From: Paenibacillus sp. BIC5C1
GTDB taxonomy: Bacteria; Bacillota; Bacilli; Paenibacillales; Paenibacillaceae
Direction: 5' to 3'
Length of the DNA stretch: 64,000 bases
Assembly: GCF_032399705.1 (NCBI RefSeq)
Contig: NZ_CP135922.1
Location: 1,550,001-1,614,000, forward strand
Below are positions 17,934 to 25,544 of this stretch, in pieces. Below the pieces are notes generated by a model, which was given only the letters and a program-made list of their open reading frames with translations, was not told where the DNA came from and made no database searches. Numbering within the stretch: position 1 is the stretch's first letter; each line of letters opens with the position of its first letter. The translations under genes were made by a program, and so were the position numbers.

Positions 17934-19028
17934 ATGATGTCGGCACTTCTCAAGACGGGTAGTCTGAAAATGAAGATCATCTGGGCGGTTGTCCTGATTA
18001 TGATGTGTCTGGCTCCACTCATTTCCACGGAGTTCCGGCTTAGTTTGTTGGCGAAATTCCTGGCCCTGGCCATTCTGGCGATCGGTCTGGATCTGATCTG
18101 GGGATATGGAGGAGTGCTTAGTCTGGGGCATGGCGTATTCTTCGGACTTGGTGGGTACGCCATGGCGATGTATCTGAAGCTGCAGGCGAGCGGTACAACA
18201 CTTCCAGACTTTATGGGATGGAGTGGTCTTAGCGGTCTGCCGTGGTTCTGGGAACCATTCAGGTCATTCCCGATGGCACTATTGCTGGGCATTGCTCTTC
18301 CGGCATTGCTGGCCTTTGCTCTGGGGTGGTTCACGTTCCGTAACCGGATCACCGGTGTGTATTTTACAATTCTGACCCAAGCATTAGTCCTTATTACAGT
18401 AACGTTATTTGTGGGCAAACAGGAATGGACGGGAGGGACTAACGGTATAACGGGATATAACGCAATCTTTGGTTTTACCCTTCATTCGGCAGGGACAACG
18501 ATTGCTCTTTACTATATAACGCTTGCTGTTCTGGTGATTGCCTATCTGCTGTGTCGCCGGGTTGTGAACAGCAGGTTCGGTCAGGTGCTTGAAGCTGCGC
18601 GGGATGGGGAGAATCGGGTTCGCTTTCTAGGCTATGACCCGGCAGGGTTCAAAACGCTGGCCTTTGCCCTTTCCGGAGCGCTGGCGGGAATCGCTGGTAT
18701 GTTATTTGTGCTCCAGGTAGGGATCATCTCGCCTTCCATGATGGGAATCGTGCCTTCAATTGAAATGGTGTTATGGGTTGCCTTGGGCGGTCGTGGAACG
18801 CTGATTGGTGCGGTAATCGGAGCGGTGGTGCTGAACGCAGCCAAAACGGGCATCAGTGAAGCTTATCCCGAAGGTTGGTTGTTTGTCATTGGTGGGCTCT
18901 TTGTAACCGTGGTCTTGTTCATGCCGAATGGGCTTGTTGGTGTATACCGTCATGTGGTGCGCTTGCTGAAACGGAGAGGAGAGGTTGTGCATGTTCCAGT
19001 CAGTCAGGAAAAACCAAAAGTCTACTGA
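17934..19028 (+). CDS. urtC: urea ABC transporter permease UrtC
   Basis: 364 residues. LivM-type permease with about ten hydrophobic segments (LAILAIGLDLIWGYGGVLSL, GHGVFFGLGGYAMAMYL, GISEAYPEGWLFVIGG). It follows urtB by 18 bases with a GGGGG site. Its end overlaps urtD by 38 bases. Confidence 0.95.
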   Translation: MMSALLKTGSLKMKIIWAVVLIMMCLAPLISTEFRLSLLAKFLALAILAIGLDLIWGYGGVLSLGHGVFFGLGGYAMAMYLKLQASGTTLPDFMGWSGLSGLPWFWEPFRSFPMALLLGIALPALLAFALGWFTFRNRITGVYFTILTQALVLITVTLFVGKQEWTGGTNGITGYNAIFGFTLHSAGTTIALYYITLAVLVIAYLLCRRVVNSRFGQVLEAARDGENRVRFLGYDPAGFKTLAFALSGALAGIAGMLFVLQVGIISPSMMGIVPSIEMVLWVALGGRGTLIGAVIGAVVLNAAKTGISEAYPEGWLFVIGGLFVTVVLFMPNGLVGVYRHVVRLLKRRGEVVHVPVSQEKPKVY

Positions 19029-19800
19029 CGTTCCGGTAGTCCTGGTCGCCGACGACATTACGGTGGCATTTGGCGGTTTTGTTGCGGTCAAAGGCATGAA
19101 TCTGAAGCTGCATGAACATGATCTGCATTTTCTGATCGGCCCCAATGGTGCGGGGAAAACAACGATGCTGGATGTGATTTGCGGCAAAACCAAGCCCTTG
19201 TCCGGTACAGTGAAGATGGCTGATGGCACGGATTTGACACGTCTGAAGGAGTACCAGATTGTTCGAAAAGGGATAGGGCGCAAGTTCCAGGCGCCATCCA
19301 TCTTTGCTGGTCTGACCGTGCAGGAGAACCTGACGCTGGCTGCGGAGACCCGTCGTTCTCCTTTACAGGCTCTAGGTATTCAACGGTATTCAAAAATAAG
19401 TCCGGCCATGGAGCGGATTACGCTCCAGATTGGTCTGCAGGATCGTGTGGATGCGCGTGCGGGGGCACTATCACATGGGGAAAAGCAGTGGCTTGAGATT
19501 GGCATGCTGCTCCTGCAGGAACCCCGTGTATTGCTGCTGGATGAGCCGGCAGCGGGGATGACGGACGAAGAAACACATAAGACGGGCAGACTACTGCAGG
19601 AGATTGCGCGAGAAAGGTCTGTTGTGGTAGTGGAGCATGATATGGAATTCGTTCGCGAGTATGCAGCCAAAGTGACGGTGATGCATGAAGGCAAGCTTCT
19701 AAAGGAAGGTACGATGGCGCAAGTGCAGGAAGATCCAAGAGTGGCTGAAGTGTACCTGGGCAAAAGGAGGGATGACCATGTTGTCGCTGCAACGAATTGA
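18991..19800 (+). CDS. urtD: urea ABC transporter ATP-binding protein UrtD
   Basis: 269 residues from the ATG at 18991; a TTG two codons earlier is less well spaced from GAGGAGAGG. Walker A is GPNGAGKTT, the signature region is LSHGEKQWLEIGMLL and Walker B is LLLDEPAAGMT. The LSHGEKQ signature in place of LSGGQ is characteristic of UrtD. It powers urea uptake with UrtE. Confidence 0.95.
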   Translation: MFQSVRKNQKSTDVPVVLVADDITVAFGGFVAVKGMNLKLHEHDLHFLIGPNGAGKTTMLDVICGKTKPLSGTVKMADGTDLTRLKEYQIVRKGIGRKFQAPSIFAGLTVQENLTLAAETRRSPLQALGIQRYSKISPAMERITLQIGLQDRVDARAGALSHGEKQWLEIGMLLLQEPRVLLLDEPAAGMTDEETHKTGRLLQEIARERSVVVVEHDMEFVREYAAKVTVMHEGKLLKEGTMAQVQEDPRVAEVYLGKRRDDHVVAATN

Positions 19801-20473
19801 GTCCGGTTATGGGGAAAGCAATGTGCTGCGCGGTGTGAATCTGGATGTCGAGCCTGGTCAGGTGGTATGCCTGATGGGGCGTAATGGTGTGGGGAAAACC
19901 ACCTTAATGAAGACGTTGATGGGCCTTCTTAAAACGCGCAAAGGAAGTATTCAGTGGAAAGGTCAGGAATTATCCACCCACGATCCGGCCAAGCGGGCCA
20001 GGTCGGGGATTGGATATGTGCCACAGGGTCGAGAAATCTTCCCCCAGCTAACAGTGAAGGAAAATCTGCTACTGGGTCTGGAGACAAGTGCAGTGGGGGA
20101 AAAGACGTTCCCCGAGGATGTGCTGGCGATGTTTCCGGTGCTTGCCACGATGTATGGGCGGCAGGGTGGTGATCTGAGTGGCGGGCAGCAACAGCAGTTG
20201 GCATTTGCCCGCGCGCTGGCTTCACGGCCTGGACTATTGCTTCTGGATGAGCCGACAGAAGGCATTCAGCCTTCTATCGTAGAGGATATCCGGCAGGTCA
20301 TTTTGAAAATTAAGGAAAAGGGTGAAATCTCCGTATTGCTGGTGGAACAAAGTATTGATTTTGTTCGCGGTGCTGCAGATTATATCTATGTAATGGACAA
20401 AGGGGCGATTGCACTGCAAGGAACACCGCGAGAGCTGGATATGTCGCAGTTTGAGCACCATCTGTCTGTGTAG
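19778..20473 (+). CDS. urtE: urea ABC transporter ATP-binding protein UrtE
   Basis: 231 residues from the ATG at 19778, six bases after GGAGGG. Walker A is GRNGVGKTT, the signature is LSGGQQQQLAFARAL and Walker B is LLLLDEPTEGIQ. It overlaps urtD by 23 bases and ends the operon. The converging PAS gene ends 26 bases further on. Confidence 0.95.
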   Translation: MLSLQRIESGYGESNVLRGVNLDVEPGQVVCLMGRNGVGKTTLMKTLMGLLKTRKGSIQWKGQELSTHDPAKRARSGIGYVPQGREIFPQLTVKENLLLGLETSAVGEKTFPEDVLAMFPVLATMYGRQGGDLSGGQQQQLAFARALASRPGLLLLDEPTEGIQPSIVEDIRQVILKIKEKGEISVLLVEQSIDFVRGAADYIYVMDKGAIALQGTPRELDMSQFEHHLSV

Positions 20474-20498
20474 TTAAGGATCTTGGTGTAGGGTCAGT

Positions 20499-21152
20499 TC
20501 AGGGACGCTTGTCCAGAATGTTGGAGTACTTTGGATAGAGTCTTCGGATGCAATCTGGGCAGATATCATGGGTAAATTCGGCATGAGTGTGCTTCTCCAA
20601 ATAACTCTCAACAGAGTTCCAACTGTCCTGTTCATCCTTGATTTGTTTGCAGACAGCGCAGATGGGAAGTAGTCCACGCAAAGTACGCACTTCAGACAGG
20701 GCCTTCTTCAATTGGCGTTCTGTCTGTTTCTGTTCGGTAACATCCGTGTGTGCAATCAATGCGAGATCAGACAGCAGGGATGGGGCGGCCTGAATCAATG
20801 GGGTGAGTTCCAGTCGGAACCACCGCTGTTCGTTGTGGACAGTTTGGACGGAGATGTCGTATGTATAACTGTCTTTAAAAGGTGCGGTCATGCTTTTTAA
20901 CTCCTGAACGATCTTTGTATTCTTTGCTTTCTCCTCGCATGATGCCCACTCCTCTACAAGATGGAGGTAATGGGGTGGTTTAGATGCTGTTCTGGAGGGG
21001 CCTGTTATGCTTGGTTTGGGAAGCAGCTGCCCGAGTCCGTGTTGCCAAGCGGTGTTGCAGCTTCGGATGATCCAGTTGTGGTCAACGATGATAAGCTGGT
21101 GCTGTATGGACTGGAACGATAATCTCTCCAGATCGGATATTAAGTATCTCAT
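20499..21152 (-). CDS. PAS-domain protein with C-terminal Cys-rich motif
   Basis: 217 residues. Residues ~10-140 form a PAS fold (HQLIIVDHNWIIRSCNTAW, then LALIAHTDVTEQKQTE), followed by a short coiled linker and a C-terminal CxxC pair (LPICAVCKQIKD with ICPDCIRRLYP) that could bind zinc. This tail is known at the end of PAS and response-regulator proteins; its function is not settled. There is no kinase, cyclase or DNA-binding output. It lies between urtE and the small helix-turn-helix gene, on the opposite strand to urt. Confidence 0.75.
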   Translation of the reverse strand: MRYLISDLERLSFQSIQHQLIIVDHNWIIRSCNTAWQHGLGQLLPKPSITGPSRTASKPPHYLHLVEEWASCEEKAKNTKIVQELKSMTAPFKDSYTYDISVQTVHNEQRWFRLELTPLIQAAPSLLSDLALIAHTDVTEQKQTERQLKKALSEVRTLRGLLPICAVCKQIKDEQDSWNSVESYLEKHTHAEFTHDICPDCIRRLYPKYSNILDKRP

Positions 21153-21179
21153 GAAATGAGCTCCTCCTTGGCAGAAATC

Positions 21180-21383
21180 TTATCTTAAATCATCAGGTAT
21201 TTCCAAAATGTCAGCGACCTGGTTCCTGAACCGGGTTGCTTTGCGTGTGCCGTGAATGAGATTGGACAGGCGGTATGGCGGAATGTCATACTGTTCACAA
21301 AATGTCTTTTGGTCGACCTGGAGTTCGGTTAGACGTCGTTTAATGGCCCATCCGAAAGGAGTCACAGGTTTCTTTTTGTTCAA
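21180..21383 (-). CDS. small HTH-type DNA-binding protein
   Basis: 67 residues, TTG start after GAGGGGTGA. The sequence FGWAIKRRLTELQVDQKTFC and PPYRLSNLIHGTRKATR read as a Cro-like helix-turn-helix filling almost the whole protein. It is 27 bases upstream of the PAS gene on the same strand and probably co-transcribed. Resembles phage-type regulators; targets unknown. Confidence 0.65.
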   Translation of the reverse strand: MNKKKPVTPFGWAIKRRLTELQVDQKTFCEQYDIPPYRLSNLIHGTRKATRFRNQVADILEIPDDLR

Positions 21384-21570
21384 AAGGGTTCACCCCTCGT
21401 TGGAATGTAGTGTTCAGCTGGTTATTCTCGGTGTAAAATATATAGATATGCGAGCTGTATGTTTCATTATATACGTATTTGCGTCATCTAACAATTAAAA
21501 AAGACGGAAATAAGTGTATTTTAATATGTTAAATGGCGTAAATGCGTTAAATAGACAAAATAATTGACAT

Positions 21571-21609
21571 AAAAAACACGCCAACAATGGGGTTGCGGCG
21601 TGTTTTTTA
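21571..21609. terminator. bidirectional terminator below the second ureF
   Basis: AAAAAACACGCCAAC pairs with the GTTGCGGCGTGTTTTTT arm; T runs on both strands. Confidence 0.8.
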
Positions 21610-21656
21610 TATTTTTACAGTGTGAGGAGGCGGGTTAGGGATGGAAAAGGGCTAGA

Positions 21657-22358
21657 TTAGGCTCTATAGGCGTGAAGCCCTGCTCCAAGCATGTGAAAGC
21701 TTGGGAACGACGTTTTCATGGACATTGAGGTTGGTTGTACCAGTCCATCGGCAGCGGTGGCGCTGACGGTATGCCATTCATGCTCCAGATCTGCGGCCAG
21801 GCGAACCAGCAGGTCCTGGATTGTATCGATATGAAGAGGAATCACTTTGGAGGCTTCGGTTATGCAGGCACTCATGGCTGAATGCAGATAACCAAGGACC
21901 GCCTCCTCGACAGGGATTTCGAGGTGGTGGTTAATCCAGGCGTGAACGGTGGAGAGGCAGCCGACGGATTCATACTTAGCCAGGGTTTGTTCGAGGTGGC
22001 TAAAATCAATCCAGGGGTGGAGTGCACGAGCCAGTTTAATCAGTCGTTTGCCCATTGTGGAGGCGTGTTCTCTAAGATTAACTGGTGTCCGCTGGACGTG
22101 GACGAGCTTGTCGATGAGTGCTGTACGCCATGCGTCATTATGATCTGCGGCGGTGTATATGCCTTTAATCGCCATGCCTTCCAGACGCGCGATGCTGGGG
22201 TGCAATTGGCAGCGCATGAATGATTCGAGATCTTCGGCGTTACGAATGGTACCTTCAGCGATATGGGCATCCATTCCGAAGGAATGAGTGAAGCCTCCAA
22301 CCTGGATAGAGGAATCAAGCAGTTTGACGTAATCGAGCAGCTTATTCCCACGGTTCAC
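21657..22358 (-). CDS. UreF-like protein, orphan paralogue
   Basis: 233 residues from the GTG at 22358, nine bases after AGGAGG. It follows UreF through the main fold (DYVKLLDSSIQVGGFTHSFG, VHVQRTPVNLREHASTMGKR, LARALHPWIDFSH) but lacks the conserved C-terminal MRHESLPARLF tail; the end reads FHMLGAGLHAYRA instead. In UreF that tail contacts UreD. It is more than 6 kb from the urease operon and stands alone. A perfect GlnR/TnrA box lies 28 bases upstream. Function may be changed or lost. Confidence 0.85.
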   Translation of the reverse strand: MNRGNKLLDYVKLLDSSIQVGGFTHSFGMDAHIAEGTIRNAEDLESFMRCQLHPSIARLEGMAIKGIYTAADHNDAWRTALIDKLVHVQRTPVNLREHASTMGKRLIKLARALHPWIDFSHLEQTLAKYESVGCLSTVHAWINHHLEIPVEEAVLGYLHSAMSACITEASKVIPLHIDTIQDLLVRLAADLEHEWHTVSATAADGLVQPTSMSMKTSFPSFHMLGAGLHAYRA

Positions 22359-22385
22359 AATCTTTCGCCTCCTACGTTCGTTAAA

Positions 22386-22402
22386 TGTTATGTTAAATAA
22401 CA
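22386..22402 (-). promoter_or_regulatory. GlnR/TnrA-type box upstream of the second ureF
   Basis: TGTTATGTTAAATAACA, perfect match to TGTNA-N7-TNACA, 28 bp before the GTG start. Being this near, it would act by repression. Weaker 9/10 matches lie at 22450-22466 and 22523-22539. Confidence 0.55.
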
Positions 22403-22640
22403 TTTATACTCCTTTTTAGTTCGCTTTATGTTTGTAAATCCGAATTATATGATATATATATTCACATAAATATCCGCTTTTTGTCAACATATTCTTGTTT
22501 TTTAAATATTAAATCTATTTAATGTTATTTTATATAACTTAATTAGTTATGTTATGCTGAGGAGATGTAAAGGATGGCAATACAAATTAAGTAGAGTGAT
22601 CAGCCTAATTGGATATACAAAGGAGATCAAATTTAATCAT

Positions 22641-22706
22641 ATGCACTTCGTAGGAGAAAATGACGAGATTATACGATTTATGGAAGGAAAAATGCAGTTA
22701 AAATGA
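22641..22706 (+). CDS. possible 21-residue peptide
   Basis: ATG at 22641 after a distant AAAGGAG (13 bases away), ending at TGA 22706. The reading MHFVGENDEIIRFMEG is acidic and unrecognised. It lies in a 420-bp gap between the second ureF and tRNA-Leu that otherwise holds only box-like sites and the tRNA promoter. Chance is a fair explanation. Confidence 0.2.
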   Translation: MHFVGENDEIIRFMEGKMQLK

Positions 22707-22721
22707 TTTTAATAAAAATAC

Positions 22722-22750
22722 TTTACTTTTAAACATGAACCGGGTATAAT
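22722..22750 (+). promoter_or_regulatory. promoter of tRNA-Leu copy 2
   Basis: TTTACT (22722-22727), 17-bp spacer, TATAAT (22745-22750), 29 bp before the tRNA. Confidence 0.65.
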
Positions 22751-22778
22751 CAATTCTGTTGCCGATTATTTACGACAT

Positions 22779-22861
22779 GCGGTCGTGGTGGAATGGCAGA
22801 CACGCTATCTTGAGGGGGTAGTGGGTGTATACCCGTGGAGGTTCGAGTCCTCTCGACCGCA
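22779..22861 (+). tRNA. tRNA-Leu (GAG), copy 2
   Basis: 83 nt, identical to 9770-9852, anticodon GAG. It has its own promoter and terminator. Confidence 0.96.
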
Positions 22862-22878
22862 TCATAAGAATGATTAGG

Positions 22879-22912
22879 AAGAAGCTTCCCGTATGGGGAG
22901 CTTCTTTTTTTG
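22879..22912 (+). terminator. terminator after tRNA-Leu copy 2
   Basis: GAAGCTTCCC pairs with GGGGAGCTTC around GTAT, followed by a T run. Confidence 0.85.
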
Positions 22913-23013
22913 TGTTTTTTTACAATCAAGATGAGTCCAGACAAAAAAAAGGTCACCCGTTTCCCCTGAATGCATGCTCATTCTGTCTGCCGGGGTCGGA
23001 TGGCCTTCACTTG

Positions 23014-23490
23014 TTATTTAAGCAATTCTTTGATGTCCGCTTCAATTTTATCAGGTGTTGTTTTGGGAGCATACCGTTTCAGAACACGTCCGTTCTGGTC
23101 CACAAGAAATTTGGTAAAGTTCCATTTGATGGCTTTGGAGCCGAGTACGCCCGGTGCTTCTTTGGTAAGGTGTTGGAATAGAGGGTGAGCGCTTGAACCA
23201 TTCACATCGATTTTCTCGAACATCGGGAAGCTGACACCATAGTTCATCTGACAGAACTCGGCAATATCATCAGAGGAGCCTTTTTCCTGTGCAAACTGGT
23301 TGCTTGGAAAACCAAGAACTTCAAATGGGGAGTCTTTGAACTTGTCCTGAAGCTCTTGCAGACCTTTAAATTGAGGTGTGAGGCCGCATTGGCTTGCTGT
23401 ATTCACGATAAGCAGTACTTTGTCACGATAGTTGGACATTTCAACTTCCTGACCGCGAAGGGTGTTTACTTTGTAGTCGTAGACTGACAT
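23014..23490 (-). CDS. glutathione peroxidase-family peroxidase
   Basis: 158 residues from the ATG at 23490, which follows GGAGG; an upstream ATG is less well placed. The catalytic Cys35 (NTASQCG), Gln65 (FPSNQF) and Trp123-Asn124 (KWNFTKF) form the peroxidase site, with cysteine in place of selenocysteine. Cys80 is the probable resolving residue, so it most likely runs on thioredoxin. It reduces lipid and organic peroxides. An inverted repeat covers the promoter -35 region. Confidence 0.92.
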   Translation of the reverse strand: MSVYDYKVNTLRGQEVEMSNYRDKVLLIVNTASQCGLTPQFKGLQELQDKFKDSPFEVLGFPSNQFAQEKGSSDDIAEFCQMNYGVSFPMFEKIDVNGSSAHPLFQHLTKEAPGVLGSKAIKWNFTKFLVDQNGRVLKRYAPKTTPDKIEADIKELLK

Positions 23491-23525
23491 GAAAATCGCC
23501 TCCATTTCATATTCTTCTTTCTTCT

Positions 23526-23554
23526 ATTATATTGATTGCAATTAAATATTGCAA
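23526..23554 (-). promoter_or_regulatory. promoter and overlapping operator of the peroxidase gene
   Basis: Minus strand TTGCAA (23554-23549), exactly 17 bp, TATAAT (23531-23526). A perfect inverted repeat TTGCAAT-TAAAT-ATTGCAA (23536-23554) overlaps the -35 and spacer, the usual place for a repressor. The AT-rich repeat is MarR/OhrR-like in style, but the regulator is not known. The rest of the gap up to the riboswitch (about 23880) shows nothing else. Confidence 0.6.
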
Positions 23555-23879
23555 AATTAATATTGCTTTTTTAACTCAATTTGAACCTGTCGTGTATGAT
23601 CTGTGACTGATTTAATGCCTAATTTTCGCTAAAGAGAGAATTAGAGAGCTTTGATGAGATGGGTAGAGAATAGAGTCGTTGTAAGCGCTATTATTGATGG
23701 GAAATGGCAAAAATCCGTCGATTCGGTGATCTGCGCAGACTTTACACCAATATGGCACGGGTGTATGATTCATATCGTAATTCCAATTTAAATTAAATTT
23801 TACATGAAAAACGAAACAAACGATAATATCGCTCTGATTAATGATTATAAAAGAACGATGTTTTAATCGCTGAGTTTCC

Positions 23880-24040
23880 ATTCATTCATGGGTGGGAAAC
23901 GGGGGAACCAACAGGATGAACTGTCCAGGACAGTAGGCATCCATGGGGTGAATTTTCCGGTGACAGCCGGAAATAGGGCGACTCTCGCGCCCGAATCCGT
24001 CAGCTAACCTCGTAAGCGTTAAAGGGAGAGGCAACAAGCC
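23880..24040 (+). promoter_or_regulatory. c-di-AMP riboswitch (ydaO/yuaA type)
   Basis: The conserved ydaO blocks are present in order: GGTGGGAAACGGGGGAACCA (from 23891), GGGGTGAAT (from about 23944), a GGGCGACTCTCGCGCCC stem (from about 23977), and CGAATCCGTCAGCTAACCTC (from 23992) with GTAAGCG and GGGAGAGGCA (to about 24035). This RNA binds cyclic di-AMP and in Bacilli usually turns off potassium-uptake or cell-wall genes when the ligand is high. A terminator at 24077-24121 forms the expression platform for the gene at 24151. Confidence 0.92.
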
Positions 24041-24076
24041 GTACGCTGGTTCATAGTGTCTTTTTGCTATGGATTA

Positions 24077-24121
24077 TTGAAGAAGCGTCCGGGAGGCCTT
24101 GGTCCCCCACGCTTCTTTTTT
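24077..24121 (+). terminator. riboswitch-controlled terminator
   Basis: AGAAGCGT (24081-24088) pairs with ACGCTTCT (24109-24116) with an inner G/C-rich helix, followed by a T run, 30 bases before the start of the next gene. Confidence 0.8.
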
Positions 24122-24150
24122 GTTGTCTTTTCACGCCAAGGGAGGAACGA

Positions 24151-24549
24151 ATGATGGATAAAGAGATGATCTTAGTGACTGCTCCAAATGAAGCAGGACG
24201 TAAATTTATCAAATTGCTGATGTACAAAAAAATGCCGTTTGCCGTTCTGACCAACAGTGCAGGGGAAGAGCGCAGGCTCCGGAGAATCGGTGTGGAGCAT
24301 GTTATTCGCATGAACACGGCTGCAGCTCAGAAATGGTTTTTGCCGCAAGGCAGTGTCGGCAATGTTTTTATTTTTGAAAATAGCCTAAACCTGACCTGTC
24401 GATATTTGCAGATTTGCCGCTCCTGGACGTCCAAGTCCTTGTGTGTCATTACGGAACAAAGCCATCCCAAAGGGATCTATCGGGGAATGGGCGCAGACCG
24501 TATTGTATATTCCTTGAATGGGGAAGTTGGGTTTCTGCTTAATGGCTAG
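24151..24549 (+). CDS. Rossmann-like protein under c-di-AMP riboswitch, RCK_N-like
   Basis: 132 residues from the ATG at 24151 after GGGAGG. The first half reads as a beta-alpha-beta start (MILVTAPNEAGRKFIKLLMY) without the Gly-rich GxGxxG loop. The second half (SLCVITEQSHPKGIYRGMGA, then DRIVYSLNGEVG) resembles the end of the RCK_N domain in the KtrA potassium-channel subunit (NELHGKVLEKIGADRVVF). There is no RCK_C domain and no channel gene nearby. Not a known family to me. The riboswitch context supports a link to potassium or cell-wall homeostasis. Confidence 0.7.
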   Translation: MMDKEMILVTAPNEAGRKFIKLLMYKKMPFAVLTNSAGEERRLRRIGVEHVIRMNTAAAQKWFLPQGSVGNVFIFENSLNLTCRYLQICRSWTSKSLCVITEQSHPKGIYRGMGADRIVYSLNGEVGFLLNG

Positions 24550-24624
24550 TGGTTAGTACTATTCCTGTGATTGATCCAGTGTCAGCTGCCTGTTATAATT
24601 GAAATCATAAATAAATGGAATCTT

Positions 24625-24664
24625 GAGGAGACTCATGCATGATGGTGGGTCTTCTTTTTTATGG
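24625..24664 (+). terminator. probable terminator after the riboswitch gene
   Basis: GAGGAGACTCAT pairs imperfectly with ATGGTGGGTCTTC, followed by a T run. Confidence 0.55.
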
Positions 24665-24710
24665 TTTGGGAAATAGGGAAATTTCCTGTGGCTAACGAGG
24701 AGGAATAGGC

Positions 24711-25403
24711 GTGCCGGATGTACGTGGAATACAATGGTTATTCTTTGATGTGGGGGATACGCTCGTGGACGAATGGGAGCCGGTAGATGATATTATCGGT
24801 CAATTCGTTCGTGAAGCTTGTGCGCTTGGTTATCAGGTGGAGATGCAGACGGTGCGAGATATATTTGCCGCCTCCTACCGAAATTACGAGCAATGGCCGA
24901 TGAAATTGGCTATTCGTACCCTTATCAGCGACGAGGGGCACCGGGAACAGATACAGGAGAAGCTGAAGTTCCGCAAAGAGCTTGAGCGCCCCTTCGCGTC
25001 AGCCGACGCTGTTCTCCAGACGTTGTCGCAGCACTATAAGATTGGTATCATTGCCAATCAGAGCCCAGGGACGGAAAATCGGCTGGATAGCTACGGCTTG
25101 CGCAAGTATGTGGATGTGCTGGCCTGTTCGGCTGAAGAAGGAGTGTCCAAGCCTGATCCTGAATTGTATGCTGTAGCATTGAAACAGGCTGGATGTAAAC
25201 CCGAGGAAGCGGTCATGATCGGCGACAGGATTGATAATGATATTATTCCGGCTAAGAAGCTGGGTATGCACACGATCCGGATTTTGCAGGGTTATGGCAG
25301 GTTCCAGCCGGAGCTTGCAGATGCAGAGCGTCCAGACTGGACTGTTGAATCGCTGGAGGAACTCCTTCCATTGTTAATGGTAACTCAAAGTTCAGATAAC
25401 TAA
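24711..25403 (+). CDS. HAD superfamily hydrolase
   Basis: 230 residues from a GTG after GGAGG. HAD motif I is FFDVGDTLVD, motif II is GIIANQS, motif III Lys in VSKPDPELY and motif IV is VMIGDRIDNDI. Such a layout is that of a YjjG/phosphoglycolate phosphatase-like enzyme with a helical cap (about residues 20-90). Substrate unknown. It stands alone and its terminator also serves the converging mntH. Confidence 0.9.
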   Translation: MPDVRGIQWLFFDVGDTLVDEWEPVDDIIGQFVREACALGYQVEMQTVRDIFAASYRNYEQWPMKLAIRTLISDEGHREQIQEKLKFRKELERPFASADAVLQTLSQHYKIGIIANQSPGTENRLDSYGLRKYVDVLACSAEEGVSKPDPELYAVALKQAGCKPEEAVMIGDRIDNDIIPAKKLGMHTIRILQGYGRFQPELADAERPDWTVESLEELLPLLMVTQSSDN

Positions 25404-25459
25404 ATAAGAGCAGTATGTAAGATCTAATAGGTATGGATCAGGTGGCTGCTCAAACATAT

Positions 25460-25511
25460 AAAAGGCTGATCATCTCAAGGTAGACGTTACTTGAGTTGAT
25501 CAGCCTTTTTG
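25460..25511. terminator. bidirectional terminator between HAD gene and mntH
   Basis: AAAAGGCTGATCA and TGATCAGCCTTTTT pair, with an inner CTCAAG/CTTGAG helix. Confidence 0.85.
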
Positions 25512-25544
25512 AGTTAGACAAAATTCCGTGTAGTTCCGTTTAAA

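Noticed and set aside
23612-23881. An 89-residue minus-strand frame before the riboswitch
   Set aside because: No ribosome site, odd composition and it abuts the riboswitch.
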